57,892 nt of DNA from Desulfovibrionaceae bacterium. GTDB lineage: Bacteria; Desulfobacterota; Desulfovibrionia; Desulfovibrionales; Desulfovibrionaceae. The stretch lies in the NCBI GenBank assembly GCA_031082225.1, contig JAVHLG010000007.1:31663-89554 (forward strand), written 5' to 3'. Shown one piece after another: positions 34,905 through 43,469 of this stretch. A program made the position numbers and the translations under genes. Each line of letters begins with the position of its first letter. Within the stretch, counting starts at the first letter, position 1. Below the pieces are notes generated by a model that was not told where the DNA came from, did no database searches, and worked only from the letters and a program-made list of their open reading frames with translations.

Positions 34905-36272
34905 TCATCCGGCCGCCTCGCGTATCCACTCCGCCAGGGGCGCCTCCACCAGACGGCGTATTCCGGCCAGCCTCTCCGGGGTCTCGGCCTCGAAACGCAG
35001 AACCAGGGCGGGCTGGGTGTTGGAGGCCCGCAGCAGGGCCCAGCCGTCGGGAAAGACCAGCCGCACCCCGTCCACGTCGATGATCTCGGCCATGCCCCGG
35101 AAATGGGCCATGGCCCGCGCGACCACCGCGAACTTCGCTGCGTCCGGGCAGTCCACGCGAAGCTCCGGGGTGCTCGACGTCTGCGGCCAGTCGGCCAGCA
35201 TCGCCGACACGGGCACAGACGACCGGCTGACGATCCCGGCCAGACGCAGGGCCGCATAGGCGGCGTCGTCAAAGCCGTAATAGCGGTCCGCGAAAAACAG
35301 GTGCCCGCTCATCTCCCCGGCCAGAAGCGCGCCCGTGCGCCGCATGGCGTCCTTCATGAGCGAATGTCCGGCCGCGCCCATGACCGGCACGCCGCCATGG
35401 GCCGTAATGTCCCGGTACAGCAGATGGCTGCACTTGACCTCGCCGATGACCGTGGCCCCGGGGTGCTCGGCCAGCACCTCCCGGGCGAACAGGGCCAGAA
35501 GCCGGTCCCCGAAAAGGAGCTCCCCCTTCTCGTCCACCACCCCCAGCCGGTCGCCGTCGCCGTCCAGGCCCACGCCGAAATCCGCGCCCGTCTCGCGCAC
35601 CTTCGCCGCCAACTGGCGCGTGTTTTCCTCCACCACCGGGTCGGGATGATGATTGGGAAACGTCCCGTCGGGTTCGCAGAAAAGCGGCCTGACCTCGGCC
35701 CCGACCCGGCGCAGGGCCTCGGCCGCAAGCATTCCGGCCGCGCCGTTGCCGCCGTCCACAACCACCGAGACCGGCCGGGCCAGCCTGATGTCCCGGGTGA
35801 CGCGCTCCAGGTAGGAGGGCGCGATGTCGTGCTCAGAGAGCAGGCCCTGTCCGGTTTCGAAGTCCCCGGAGGCCATGATCCGGTGGATGGCCGCAATCTC
35901 GTCCGTGTGGATGGTCCCCTCCCCGGCCCAGATCTTGAAGCCGTTGAACTGCGGCGGGTTGTGGCTGGCCGTGACCATGACCCCGGCCTGTTTTCCGAGA
36001 TGTTTCACTGCGTAATACAAAACAGGTGTCGGAACCATATGCAAATCGATGACATCCACGCCTGCAGAAAGCATCCCGGCCGCAAGCCTGGCCTCGTATT
36101 CCGGGGAGCTTTCCCGGCAGTCCCGGCCGACCACGGCGCAATCGAATCCCCTGCGGCGAAAAGACGTGCCCACGGCCCGTCCCAGGCGGTCAACCCACTC
36201 GGGGTCGAAATCCTCACCCACCACGCCGCGTATGTCGTAGGCCCGAAAAACGTCCGGCCGGATATCCCTCAC
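34905..36272 (-). CDS. Phosphomannomutase/phosphoglucomutase
   Basis: A 455-residue alpha-D-phosphohexomutase of the AlgC type that interconverts hexose 1- and 6-phosphates for surface polysaccharide and nucleotide-sugar synthesis. The phosphoserine loop is VMVTASHNPPQFNGFK, the metal loop GLDGDGDRLGVVDE, the sugar-binding loop AGEMSGHLFF and the C-terminal phosphate loop LRASNTQPALVLRFE. The start is GTG 36272 with GGAGG upstream. Divergent from hflK. May supply precursors to the sugar cluster near 51-56 kb. Confidence 0.95.
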   Translation of the reverse strand: MRDIRPDVFRAYDIRGVVGEDFDPEWVDRLGRAVGTSFRRRGFDCAVVGRDCRESSPEYEARLAAGMLSAGVDVIDLHMVPTPVLYYAVKHLGKQAGVMVTASHNPPQFNGFKIWAGEGTIHTDEIAAIHRIMASGDFETGQGLLSEHDIAPSYLERVTRDIRLARPVSVVVDGGNGAAGMLAAEALRRVGAEVRPLFCEPDGTFPNHHPDPVVEENTRQLAAKVRETGADFGVGLDGDGDRLGVVDEKGELLFGDRLLALFAREVLAEHPGATVIGEVKCSHLLYRDITAHGGVPVMGAAGHSLMKDAMRRTGALLAGEMSGHLFFADRYYGFDDAAYAALRLAGIVSRSSVPVSAMLADWPQTSSTPELRVDCPDAAKFAVVARAMAHFRGMAEIIDVDGVRLVFPDGWALLRASNTQPALVLRFEAETPERLAGIRRLVEAPLAEWIREAAG

Positions 36273-36368
36273 CCCCGCCTCCAGGTAGTTCTTGTGGTCA
36301 ACAGGTTGAAAAAAAAGCCGATCGAACTTTCCTTGACCTCTTCATCATTCTTCCCTATCCAAGGTATC

Positions 36369-37469
36369 ATGAACTGGGACTGGGAAAGACTCCAAGAGCA
36401 AAAACGTCGGCAAGGGCCCACTCCACCGGATTTCGGACGCATCGGCGACGAGTTCAAACGCCTAACGGATTTGAAAAACCGCCTCCCCGGGGGGCCGAAG
36501 ATCGTCGTCCTGGCCGTAGCCGTCCTGTGGCTGGCCAGCGGCATCTACATTGTGGAGCCCGACGAGACGGGCGTGGTCCAGCGTTTCGGGGCCTACGCCT
36601 ATTCCACCGGGCCGGGGCCGCATTATCATCTACCCTACCCCATCGAGAGCGTCCAGACGCCCAAGGTCTCCCAGGTGCGGCGCATCGAGGTCGGATTCCG
36701 CACTGTGGGCAGTCGCGAGGGGCAGGGGCAGCAGTTCCGCGACGTCCCTGAGGAATCGCTCATGCTCACCGGGGACGAGAACATCGTGGACGTGCAGTTC
36801 ATCGTCCAATACCAGATCAACGACCCCATCAAATACCTGTTCCGCCTGGACCGCCCTGACGAGACCCTGAAAAACGCGGCCGAGGCGGCCATGCGCGAGG
36901 TCATCGGCAACGACAAGATCGACTCCGCCCTGACCGCAGGCAAGGTGGAGATCCAAGACAACACCAGGGCCCTTTTGCAGCGCATGATGGACAAATACGA
37001 AAGCGGCATCGACGTGGTGGCTGTGCAGCTCCAGGACGTGCACCCCCCGCGCGACGTGGTCGACGCCTTCAAGGACGTGGCCAGCGCCCGGGAGGACCGG
37101 GTGCGGCTGGTCAACGAGGCCGAGGCCTACCGCAACGACATCCTGCCCAAGGCCCGGGGGCAGGCCGCGGCCATGGAAAACCAGGCCCTGGCCTACAAAG
37201 ACCAATCCGTGCGCAAGGCCAGGGGCGAGGCCTCCCGTTTTTCCGCCCTGGCCGCCGAATACGCCAAGGCCCCGGAGGTCACCCGGGAACGCCTGTATCT
37301 GGAAAACATGGAGACGATCCTGAAAAATCCGGGTCTGGACAAGATCATCCTTTCCGACGAGGCCCTCAAGCAGGCCGTGCCGTACCTGCCCCTGGAGGCG
37401 GGGTCGCGCCGCGTGCCGCGCTCCGAGGCCGAGGCCGGGAAAACCCTGCGCCAGGATGGAGGAAACTGA
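36369..37469 (+). CDS. hflK: HflK, membrane protease regulator
   Basis: 366 residues. A Gly/Pro-rich cytoplasmic N-terminus, one membrane helix (KIVVLAVAVLWLASGIYIV) and an SPFH/band-7 domain (DETGVVQRFGAYAYSTGPGPHYHLPYPIE...). The C-terminal coiled coil carries DVASAREDRVRLVNEAEAYRN. With HflC it forms the HflKC cage around FtsH and modulates membrane-protein turnover. ATG 36369 gives the conserved MNWDWERLQEQ start; AAGG is weak but close. Confidence 0.95.
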   Translation: MNWDWERLQEQKRRQGPTPPDFGRIGDEFKRLTDLKNRLPGGPKIVVLAVAVLWLASGIYIVEPDETGVVQRFGAYAYSTGPGPHYHLPYPIESVQTPKVSQVRRIEVGFRTVGSREGQGQQFRDVPEESLMLTGDENIVDVQFIVQYQINDPIKYLFRLDRPDETLKNAAEAAMREVIGNDKIDSALTAGKVEIQDNTRALLQRMMDKYESGIDVVAVQLQDVHPPRDVVDAFKDVASAREDRVRLVNEAEAYRNDILPKARGQAAAMENQALAYKDQSVRKARGEASRFSALAAEYAKAPEVTRERLYLENMETILKNPGLDKIILSDEALKQAVPYLPLEAGSRRVPRSEAEAGKTLRQDGGN

Positions 37470-37470
37470 T

Positions 37471-38319
37471 ATGGGCAAGACCTCCATAGTGCTGATCGTC
37501 GCGGCCGTGATCGTGGTTGTGGGCATAAGCCAGAGCGTGTTCATGGTGGACGAGACCGAACGGGCCATCGTCCTGCAACTGGGCAAGCCTGTCAGCGTCA
37601 CCAAGGGGCCCGGGCTGCATTTCAAACTGCCCTTCGTGCAAAACGTGCTCTTTTTCGACTCGCGGATTCTGGACTACGGAACAAAGGCCGCCGAGATCCT
37701 GACCAAGGACAAAAAGACCATGGTCGTGGACAACTATTCCCGGTGGCGGATCACCGACCCCCTGCTCTTCTACCGCACCCTGCGCACCCAGCAGCGGGCC
37801 CAGGCCCGGCTTGAGGACATCATCTACGCCGAACTGCGGGTGGTGCTCGGCCGGTTCACGCTGCACGAGCTGGTCTCGGAAAAGCGCCCGGAGATCATGA
37901 CCCTGGTCACGGCCAAGACCAACGAACTGCTGTCCCCCTACGGCATCGAGGTGGTGGACGTGCGCATCAAGCGCACGGACCTGCCGCCCCAGAACGAGCA
38001 GGCCATCTTCAACCGCATGCGTTCCGAGCGCATCCGCGAGGCCAAGCTGTACCGCTCCGAAGGCCAGGAGGAGATGGACAAGATCAAGTCCGCCGCCGAC
38101 CGGGAGCGCACGGTGATCCTGGCCGAGGCCCAGCGCAAGGCGGACGTCCTGCGTGGCGAGGGCGACGCCGAGGCCGCCGGGATCTTCGCAGAGGCCCTCA
38201 AGAGCGCCCCGGCGTTTTATTCCTTTGTGCGCAGCCTGGAGGCCTACCGGGCCGCGACAGCGGAAAACACCCGGATGATCCTGACGCCGTCGGGCGAGTT
38301 TCTGAAATACATGCGCTAG
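37471..38319 (+). CDS. hflC: HflC, membrane protease regulator
   Basis: 282 residues: a membrane helix (IVLIVAAVIVVVGISQSVFMV), then an SPFH domain (DETERAIVLQLGKPVSVTKGPGLHFKLPF) and a coiled coil with RMRSERIREAKLYRSEG and FYSFVRSLEAYR. Partner of HflK in the FtsH complex. ATG 37471 is preferred to ATG 37456 because GGAGGA is then correctly spaced. It begins 1 bp after the hflK stop. Confidence 0.95.
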   Translation: MGKTSIVLIVAAVIVVVGISQSVFMVDETERAIVLQLGKPVSVTKGPGLHFKLPFVQNVLFFDSRILDYGTKAAEILTKDKKTMVVDNYSRWRITDPLLFYRTLRTQQRAQARLEDIIYAELRVVLGRFTLHELVSEKRPEIMTLVTAKTNELLSPYGIEVVDVRIKRTDLPPQNEQAIFNRMRSERIREAKLYRSEGQEEMDKIKSAADRERTVILAEAQRKADVLRGEGDAEAAGIFAEALKSAPAFYSFVRSLEAYRAATAENTRMILTPSGEFLKYMR

Positions 38320-38343
38320 CGCGGCGTCCCGTAATACGTACCG

Positions 38344-38368
38344 CGCATTTTTTCAGGGAAAAAATGCG
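38344..38368 (+). terminator. AT/GC hairpin after hflC
   Basis: CGCATTTTTTC 38344-38354 pairs perfectly with GAAAAAATGCG 38358-38368 around a 3-nt loop, 25 bp after the hflC stop. The A/T-rich arms could serve as a terminator in either direction. Confidence 0.6.
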
Positions 38369-38376
38369 TATGTGAC

Positions 38377-38423
38377 AAGGCCCTCTCCCCTCCGGCGGGA
38401 AACCGGATCGGGGAGGGGGCCTT
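38377..38423 (+). terminator. Long hairpin after hflC
   Basis: AAGGCCCTCTCCCC 38377-38390 pairs with 38410-38423 (one wobble), and an inner stem TCCGG/CCGGA lies in the loop. Probable terminator structure, though only TTGT follows. The remaining 195 bp to the next gene hold nothing clear. Confidence 0.65.
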
Positions 38424-38618
38424 GTCCGCCGCCCCCTCCGGCCGTGTCATGATCGGCAGACAACCATGAACAAAAATTCACGGTCCCGGGGTTGCCAAAG
38501 CCCGGGAATCCGTTTACGCCCCTGCATGAGAACGTGCGATGAGAAATGTTCTCAAAGCCATATGCATCGCACGACGTCCGCCCGCAGCCGAACGTCTTAC
38601 CTTCAAGGAGAAGCCAGG

Positions 38619-38897
38619 ATGAGTTATTCCCTGAAGTTCTTCCTTTTCGCGGGCCTCTTTGCAGCCTTGTGCGTCAAGGGCGGGGAATGGAGCGTGGCCG
38701 GGGGATCAACGATCCGGGATCTCATGGGGCGGGATGCGGCCCACGCCGCCCAGTCCTTCGACCCCAAGCCCCTCAAGCCCCGGGAAGAGGAATTCCGGGG
38801 GATCAGCCCCGTGCCGGATCTGACGTCGCGGCTTCCCCTGCCCAAACGGGCGGACAAGTCCGCAACAGCCCTCCGGGCTGGCTCGGCCCGCTTCTAG
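38619..38897 (+). CDS. Small exported or membrane-anchored protein
   Basis: 92 residues. A hydrophobic N-terminus (YSLKFFLFAGLFAALCVKGG) acts as signal or anchor. The rest is polar and Pro-rich (FDPKPLKPREEEFRGISPVPDLTSRLPLPKR). AAGGAGAAG lies 7 bp before ATG 38619. Unknown family. It is flanked by terminators, so it is a single-gene unit. Confidence 0.78.
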   Translation: MSYSLKFFLFAGLFAALCVKGGEWSVAGGSTIRDLMGRDAAHAAQSFDPKPLKPREEEFRGISPVPDLTSRLPLPKRADKSATALRAGSARF

Positions 38898-38961
38898 TGT
38901 TGCGTTCGGGGATTCCCGTCATGGCTTGGCAAGAAGCAACACCTTGAATTTATAATTTTTA

Positions 38962-38991
38962 TTCACAAAAAACAGACTTATTTTTTGTGAA
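38962..38991. terminator. Two-way terminator hairpin
   Basis: TTCACAAAAAA 38962-38972 pairs perfectly with TTTTTTGTGAA 38981-38991 around an 8-nt loop. The A run on one arm and T run on the other let it work for either strand between the convergent 92- and 143-residue genes. Confidence 0.8.
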
Positions 38992-39067
38992 CGCCACACG
39001 CCCCCCCCGGGGAAACGCCCCGTGTGGCAAGGCCCGACAGGGCCATGGGATTTCTGCCCCTCGTGCT

Positions 39068-39090
39068 GCGGCTTCACAGCCGCTTTTTTT
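39068..39090 (+). terminator. Plus-strand terminator inside the 3' end of a convergent gene
   Basis: GCGGCT 39068-39073 pairs with AGCCGC 39078-39083 around TCAC, followed by seven T. It overlaps the last codons (Lys-Lys-Arg-Leu) of the minus-strand gene that ends at 39074. Confidence 0.75.
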
Positions 39091-39505
39091 GCGTCTTAGC
39101 GTCTGCCGCCTCGGCCAGGCGGGCCTCCAGATAGGGCAGGACGTCCGGGTCGGGCGACTCGATGTCGAAGCAGCGGGCGTCCTCGCCGAGAAGCCCCCGG
39201 GGCACGCACTGGCCGAATTCTTCCGGGTCGCTCACCGCGTCATCGTAAAAGCACACGGACAAAAACCGCCCCTGCGGGTCTTCCACCACATCGGCCAGGG
39301 CGAACAGGGGCCGGGCTCCGGTCTTCGGCCCTGGGAACGAGGCCCGCAGGCTGGCGGTGATCCCCGGACGCACCACCAGATCCAGTGTCGCGCCGCATCC
39401 GGGCAATGCGGCGGCCATAGCCGAGGCGATGCCCGCGAACAGGGGCTTGACCCGGCGCGGGTCATGGGTCCAGGCCGCAAGGTAGGCACGGATGTCCGGG
39501 GTCAT
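39074..39505 (-). CDS. Hypothetical protein coupled to mltA
   Basis: 143 residues, soluble, starting MTPDIRAYLAAWTHDPRRVKPLFAGIASAMAALPGC and ending with a Lys/Arg-rich tail. ATG 39505 overlaps the mltA stop by 4 bp, so it is translationally coupled. The middle (LRASFPGPKTGARPLFALADVVEDP, FLSVCFYDDAVSDPEEFGQ) is beta-rich. I do not recognise the family. Confidence 0.8.
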   Translation of the reverse strand: MTPDIRAYLAAWTHDPRRVKPLFAGIASAMAAALPGCGATLDLVVRPGITASLRASFPGPKTGARPLFALADVVEDPQGRFLSVCFYDDAVSDPEEFGQCVPRGLLGEDARCFDIESPDPDVLPYLEARLAEAADAKTQKKRL

Positions 39506-40668
39506 GGCCTGCCTCCAAAGGCCCCGGCCTGGCCCGGGGCCAGGGCCTCCCGGGCCACCAGGACGTGGATGGCGGCGGAGTCCTTCATGTGCCCGGCCTG
39601 GAAGGCGGCCTTGTGCCCCGCGCCGCAAAACAGATCCACATGATGCCCCTTCATGCAGCCCGTGTCCTGGGCCAGGAGCAGCCCGGTGAAACGCTCGGGG
39701 GCCTCTCCCTCGGGAAAGCCCGGGAGCATGGCGTCCACGGCCAGAAGCGCGCCGTAGGGCAGAAACGACGGATCGGTGGCCGCGCTGACGTAGGGGGTCA
39801 GCACCACGCCCATGCCGCCCACCGGGCCCCTTTCCGCCAGCTTGAAGAAGATGTAGCTGGGATTTCTGGACAGCACCTCCTGGATCTTGTCAGGATGCTC
39901 CTCGAAGAAGCGGCGGATGCGCTGCATGCTTTTTTCCTCCTCGGCGATGTCCCCGCGCTCCACCAGCACCCGGCCCACGGCCACGTATTTATGGCCGTTC
40001 GAGCCGCCGTAGACCACGTTTCTCGTAGATCCGTCGGGCAGAAGCAGGCGACCCGAACCCTGCACCTGGAGGAAAAAGACGTCGATGAGGCTCTTGGCCC
40101 AGGCGATTTCATATCCCTTGCCTTTGAGCGCCCCGCCGAAGTCGATGGCCGCCCGGGAAGGCTTTCGCCCCTTGCCGGGGCTGCGGTAGAGGGGATGGGG
40201 ATAATCGGGATGCGGGGTCAGGGAGGCCTCCAGCCAGGGTTCGTAGTAGCCGGTCAAAAGCGCATGCTCGTCGGCCGTGACCCAGGCGAAGTGCTCGGCC
40301 AGCCGGGTCGGGTCGCGATCCAGTTCGGGCAGAAGCGAATCCAGACGCTCCAGGGTGGTCTTGAGCTGGCCGTAGGTCAGGGCCACGTCGCCCACGAGCA
40401 TGGCCGTGCCGGACTCGGGCTTCCCGGCCAGATGGGTCAGGCTGGCCCGGATGGCCGGTCGCATGGATTCGTAGGAGGCGATGGACTGGGTGGCCGGAGA
40501 CAGGCGGGCATGCCAGGGCCGCGAATCCGTGACCCCGGCCGGTGCGGCGGCGACCGGAACGGAAACCGCGGGAGCCACGGGACCGGCCTCCGGAGACGGG
40601 ACCGGAGACGCTGGGGCGCAGGCGGCCAGGGCCGCCATCAGGCACAGCCCGGCGGCGAGATGTCGCAT
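39502..40668 (-). CDS. mltA: Membrane-bound lytic murein transglycosylase A
   Basis: 388 residues. The lipoprotein signal ends LAAC, with the lipidated Cys at about residue 17. The MltA barrel has LTGYYEPWLEASL, VQGSGRLLLPDGSTRNVVYGGSNGHKY and NPSYIFFKL, and the C-terminal 3D domain carries three Asp in LLAVDAMLPG, AQDTGCMKGHHVDLFCGAG. It cleaves peptidoglycan glycan strands from the outer membrane, forming anhydromuropeptides. AAGGA lies upstream of the ATG. Confidence 0.96.
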   Translation of the reverse strand: MRHLAAGLCLMAALAACAPASPVPSPEAGPVAPAVSVPVAAAPAGVTDSRPWHARLSPATQSIASYESMRPAIRASLTHLAGKPESGTAMLVGDVALTYGQLKTTLERLDSLLPELDRDPTRLAEHFAWVTADEHALLTGYYEPWLEASLTPHPDYPHPLYRSPGKGRKPSRAAIDFGGALKGKGYEIAWAKSLIDVFFLQVQGSGRLLLPDGSTRNVVYGGSNGHKYVAVGRVLVERGDIAEEEKSMQRIRRFFEEHPDKIQEVLSRNPSYIFFKLAERGPVGGMGVVLTPYVSAATDPSFLPYGALLAVDAMLPGFPEGEAPERFTGLLLAQDTGCMKGHHVDLFCGAGHKAAFQAGHMKDSAAIHVLVAREALAPGQAGAFGGRP

Positions 40669-40742
40669 GGGGGTATCCTTTTTTCAGGCAGACTATCCAC
40701 GGCGCAGGGGAAAGGCAATCGGGGCCGCGACCACGCGCCAGG

Positions 40743-43469
40743 TCACAGGCGGGCGGCCAGCAGGGCCTCCATGTCGTCTGCGGGCGCGGGCCGGGCAAAG
40801 AGATAGCCCTGGCAGTATTCGCATCCGAGGCCAAGCAGGGTCTCCCGCTGGCGGGGATGCTCCACGCCCTCGGCCACCACGCGCATGCCCAGGTTGTGGG
40901 CCAGGTCCACGATGGTCTTGACGATCTCCAGGTGACGCGGGCCGTGGTCCATCATGCGCACGAACCCCAGGTCGATCTTCAGGATGTCCACGGGCAGGCG
41001 GCTTAAGTGGCTCATGCTGGAATAGCCCGTGCCGAAATCGTCCAGGGACAGGCGCACGCCCAGGGCCGTAAGCTCCGCCAGAAGGGCCGTGCTTGCCCCG
41101 CCGACCTGCATGACGGCGGTCTCGGTGACCTCCAGACGCAGCCGGTCGGGAGGCAGGCCATGGACCTCCAGGACGTGCCGCGCCATGGAGGCCAGGTCCG
41201 AGCGCAACAGATCCTTGGCCGAAATGTTGACGGCCATGTACAGGTCCGCCGCCCCGGGCAGCCGGGACCGCCATGCGGCCAGCGTGCCACAGGCCAGGGT
41301 CAGGGCCAGGCTGGTCAATTCCCGGATTTTCCCCGTTTCCTCGGCAATGGGAATGAACTCGGCCGGAGAGATCAGGCCCCGCTCGGGATGCCGCCAGCGC
41401 ATGAGCGCCTCCAGGCCCCGGATGCGATCCTGCCCGCCGTCCGCCCCCAGTTCCACGATGGGCTGGAAGACCAGGAAGAACTCGCCGCTTTGCAGCCCGT
41501 AATTCATGTCCCGCTCCAGGGTCATGCGGGTGACGGCATGCCGGAACAGACGCTCGGTGAAGACCTTGAACCGGTTGCGGCCCTTGGCCTTGGCCCAGTG
41601 CATGGCCAGGTCGGCGTTGCGGATGACCTCCTGGGCGTCGGCCCGAAGCCCGGCCCACAGTTCGGCCCCGATGCTGGCCGTGACCTGGATGCTCCGCCCC
41701 TCCCAGACGATGGGCTCGCAGATGGCCTGCCGGATGCGTTTGATGGCCTGCACCGGGATCCGCCCCGAATCCAGATCCTCCAAAACCACCAGGAACTCGT
41801 CGCCGCCCAGGCGGGCCACGGTGTCGGTCTCGCGCACGCACCTCCTGATGCGGTCGCCGATCCGGATGATCACCTCGTCGCCAAAATGGTGCCCCAGGCT
41901 GTCGTTGATGACCTTGAAGCGGTCCAGGTCGATAAAAAGCACCGCGAACTTGGCGTCCGTATGGCGTTTGGCCCGGGCCACGGCCCGTTCGATGCGCTCC
42001 AGGCACAGGGTCCGGTTGGCCAGGCCCGTGAGGGCGTCGTGCAGGGCCATGTGCCGCAGGCGGTCCTCCATCTCCTTGCGGGCCGTTATGTCCAAATGGG
42101 TGCCCACCACGCGCACGGGGCGGCCTGCCTCGTCGCGTTCCACCACCTTGCCCCGGGACAGCACCCAGCGCCAGCCGCCGTCCCGGGCGCGCAGCCTGTA
42201 TTCGGACTCGTAGCCCTTCATGCCGCCTTGCAGATATTCGGCCTCCCTGGCCCGGGCCATGTCCCGGTCGTCGGGATGCAGCAGGGAAAGCCACGTCTCG
42301 TAGGTCGGGGGCAGGGCGTCCGGCTCATACCCGAGCAGACGGAAATACCCCGGGCTGTAGAACACATGCCCGGTGGCCACGTTCCAGTCCCACAAGCCCT
42401 CGTTGGCGGCCTCCAGGGCCAGCTTGAGGCGGCCCTCGGAAACCTTGAGCGCCCGCTCGGCCTCAAGCAGGGAGCGCACGGTGTTGCCCAGTTCGTCCAC
42501 ATGGGCCCTGGCCTCCTCGTACAGGGTGGCGTTTTGCAGGCCGGTGAACAGGATGCCCGCCAGGGATTCCAGGAAGGGTCCGTGAACCTGGAAATCGCGC
42601 GGCGTCTTCGACCCCAGGGCGATGACCCCGCGCACCTCCCCGAAAAGACGCAGGGGCAAAACGGCCGCCGAACGGATGCCCATGCCCAGGCATTCCTTGC
42701 GGGTGCACAGGGGGTCCGTGGCGATGTCCCGGGAATACAGGGCCGTCCCGCTGGCGGCGACCGCCCCGCACAGGCATTCGGCGGTCACATGGTCGGCGAA
42801 GGCCTCAAAGGAAAGTGACGCATCCTTTGGATCATGGGCGCGCAGGACCAGCCGGTCGCCCTTTTTGACGAAAAAAAGGATCAGATCCGGGCTGATGGCC
42901 TGCCCGATGGAGGTGATGATGTTTTGGATGGCCGCGTCGACGGAGAAGGAGGCCGCCGACTGGTAGCTGATTTCGTTGATGAGCGTCAGTTCGTCCAGGC
43001 GCTGGTTGAGCTCCTTCTGCATCCGGGTGCGCTGGGTGACGTCGCGGGCCATGAGCATGCCGTAGGACTGGCCCTTGACCGTCTGGCGGGACAGGGAAAT
43101 CTCGTAGACCTCGCCCCCGGTGAAGATCATCTCGGCCAGATGCAGGGTCTCGCCGCCTTGTGAATCCGCATGGTCCAGGGTCTTGCCGAGCATGGGGAAA
43201 AAATCCAGGGCGCTTTTGCCGACCACCTCGTCCCGGGGTTTTGCGAGCAGATGCAGGGCCGCGGCGTTGGCCCCCAGGATGGACAGCTTCTCCCAGGCCA
43301 TGAGCAGGATGGCGTCCGGGGCCTGGTCCAGCAGCACGCTGGTCAGTTCCAACTCGCTCAGCCGCTTTTTCAGTTCGGGATAGAAGCTTTTGCGCGAGGA
43401 ACGTTCGCCAAGTCCGATCAGTTCGTCGCGCAGGGTCAGGGATGGGCTGCTCTCAGAGCGCTTGTTCAT
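40743..43469 (-). CDS. PAS-GAF-PAS-GGDEF-EAL signalling protein
   Basis: 908 residues, cytoplasmic. Order: PAS (about 38-155), GAF (170-315, with Cys in HVTAECLCGAV), PAS_3 (335-455, YSPGYFRLLGYEPD), GGDEF (460-625, intact RLGGDEF near 555) and EAL (640-890, GLEALMRW near 685, DDFGTGYSS, VAEGVE). It could both make and break c-di-GMP. The EAL site seems complete, so net phosphodiesterase activity is plausible. ATG 43469 overlaps the end of the alcohol dehydrogenase gene by 17 bp. Confidence 0.95.
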   Translation of the reverse strand: MNKRSESSPSLTLRDELIGLGERSSRKSFYPELKKRLSELELTSVLLDQAPDAILLMAWEKLSILGANAAALHLLAKPRDEVVGKSALDFFPMLGKTLDHADSQGGETLHLAEMIFTGGEVYEISLSRQTVKGQSYGMLMARDVTQRTRMQKELNQRLDELTLINEISYQSAASFSVDAAIQNIITSIGQAISPDLILFFVKKGDRLVLRAHDPKDASLSFEAFADHVTAECLCGAVAASGTALYSRDIATDPLCTRKECLGMGIRSAAVLPLRLFGEVRGVIALGSKTPRDFQVHGPFLESLAGILFTGLQNATLYEEARAHVDELGNTVRSLLEAERALKVSEGRLKLALEAANEGLWDWNVATGHVFYSPGYFRLLGYEPDALPPTYETWLSLLHPDDRDMARAREAEYLQGGMKGYESEYRLRARDGGWRWVLSRGKVVERDEAGRPVRVVGTHLDITARKEMEDRLRHMALHDALTGLANRTLCLERIERAVARAKRHTDAKFAVLFIDLDRFKVINDSLGHHFGDEVIIRIGDRIRRCVRETDTVARLGGDEFLVVLEDLDSGRIPVQAIKRIRQAICEPIVWEGRSIQVTASIGAELWAGLRADAQEVIRNADLAMHWAKAKGRNRFKVFTERLFRHAVTRMTLERDMNYGLQSGEFFLVFQPIVELGADGGQDRIRGLEALMRWRHPERGLISPAEFIPIAEETGKIRELTSLALTLACGTLAAWRSRLPGAADLYMAVNISAKDLLRSDLASMARHVLEVHGLPPDRLRLEVTETAVMQVGGASTALLAELTALGVRLSLDDFGTGYSSMSHLSRLPVDILKIDLGFVRMMDHGPRHLEIVKTIVDLAHNLGMRVVAEGVEHPRQRETLLGLGCEYCQGYLFARPAPADDMEALLAARL

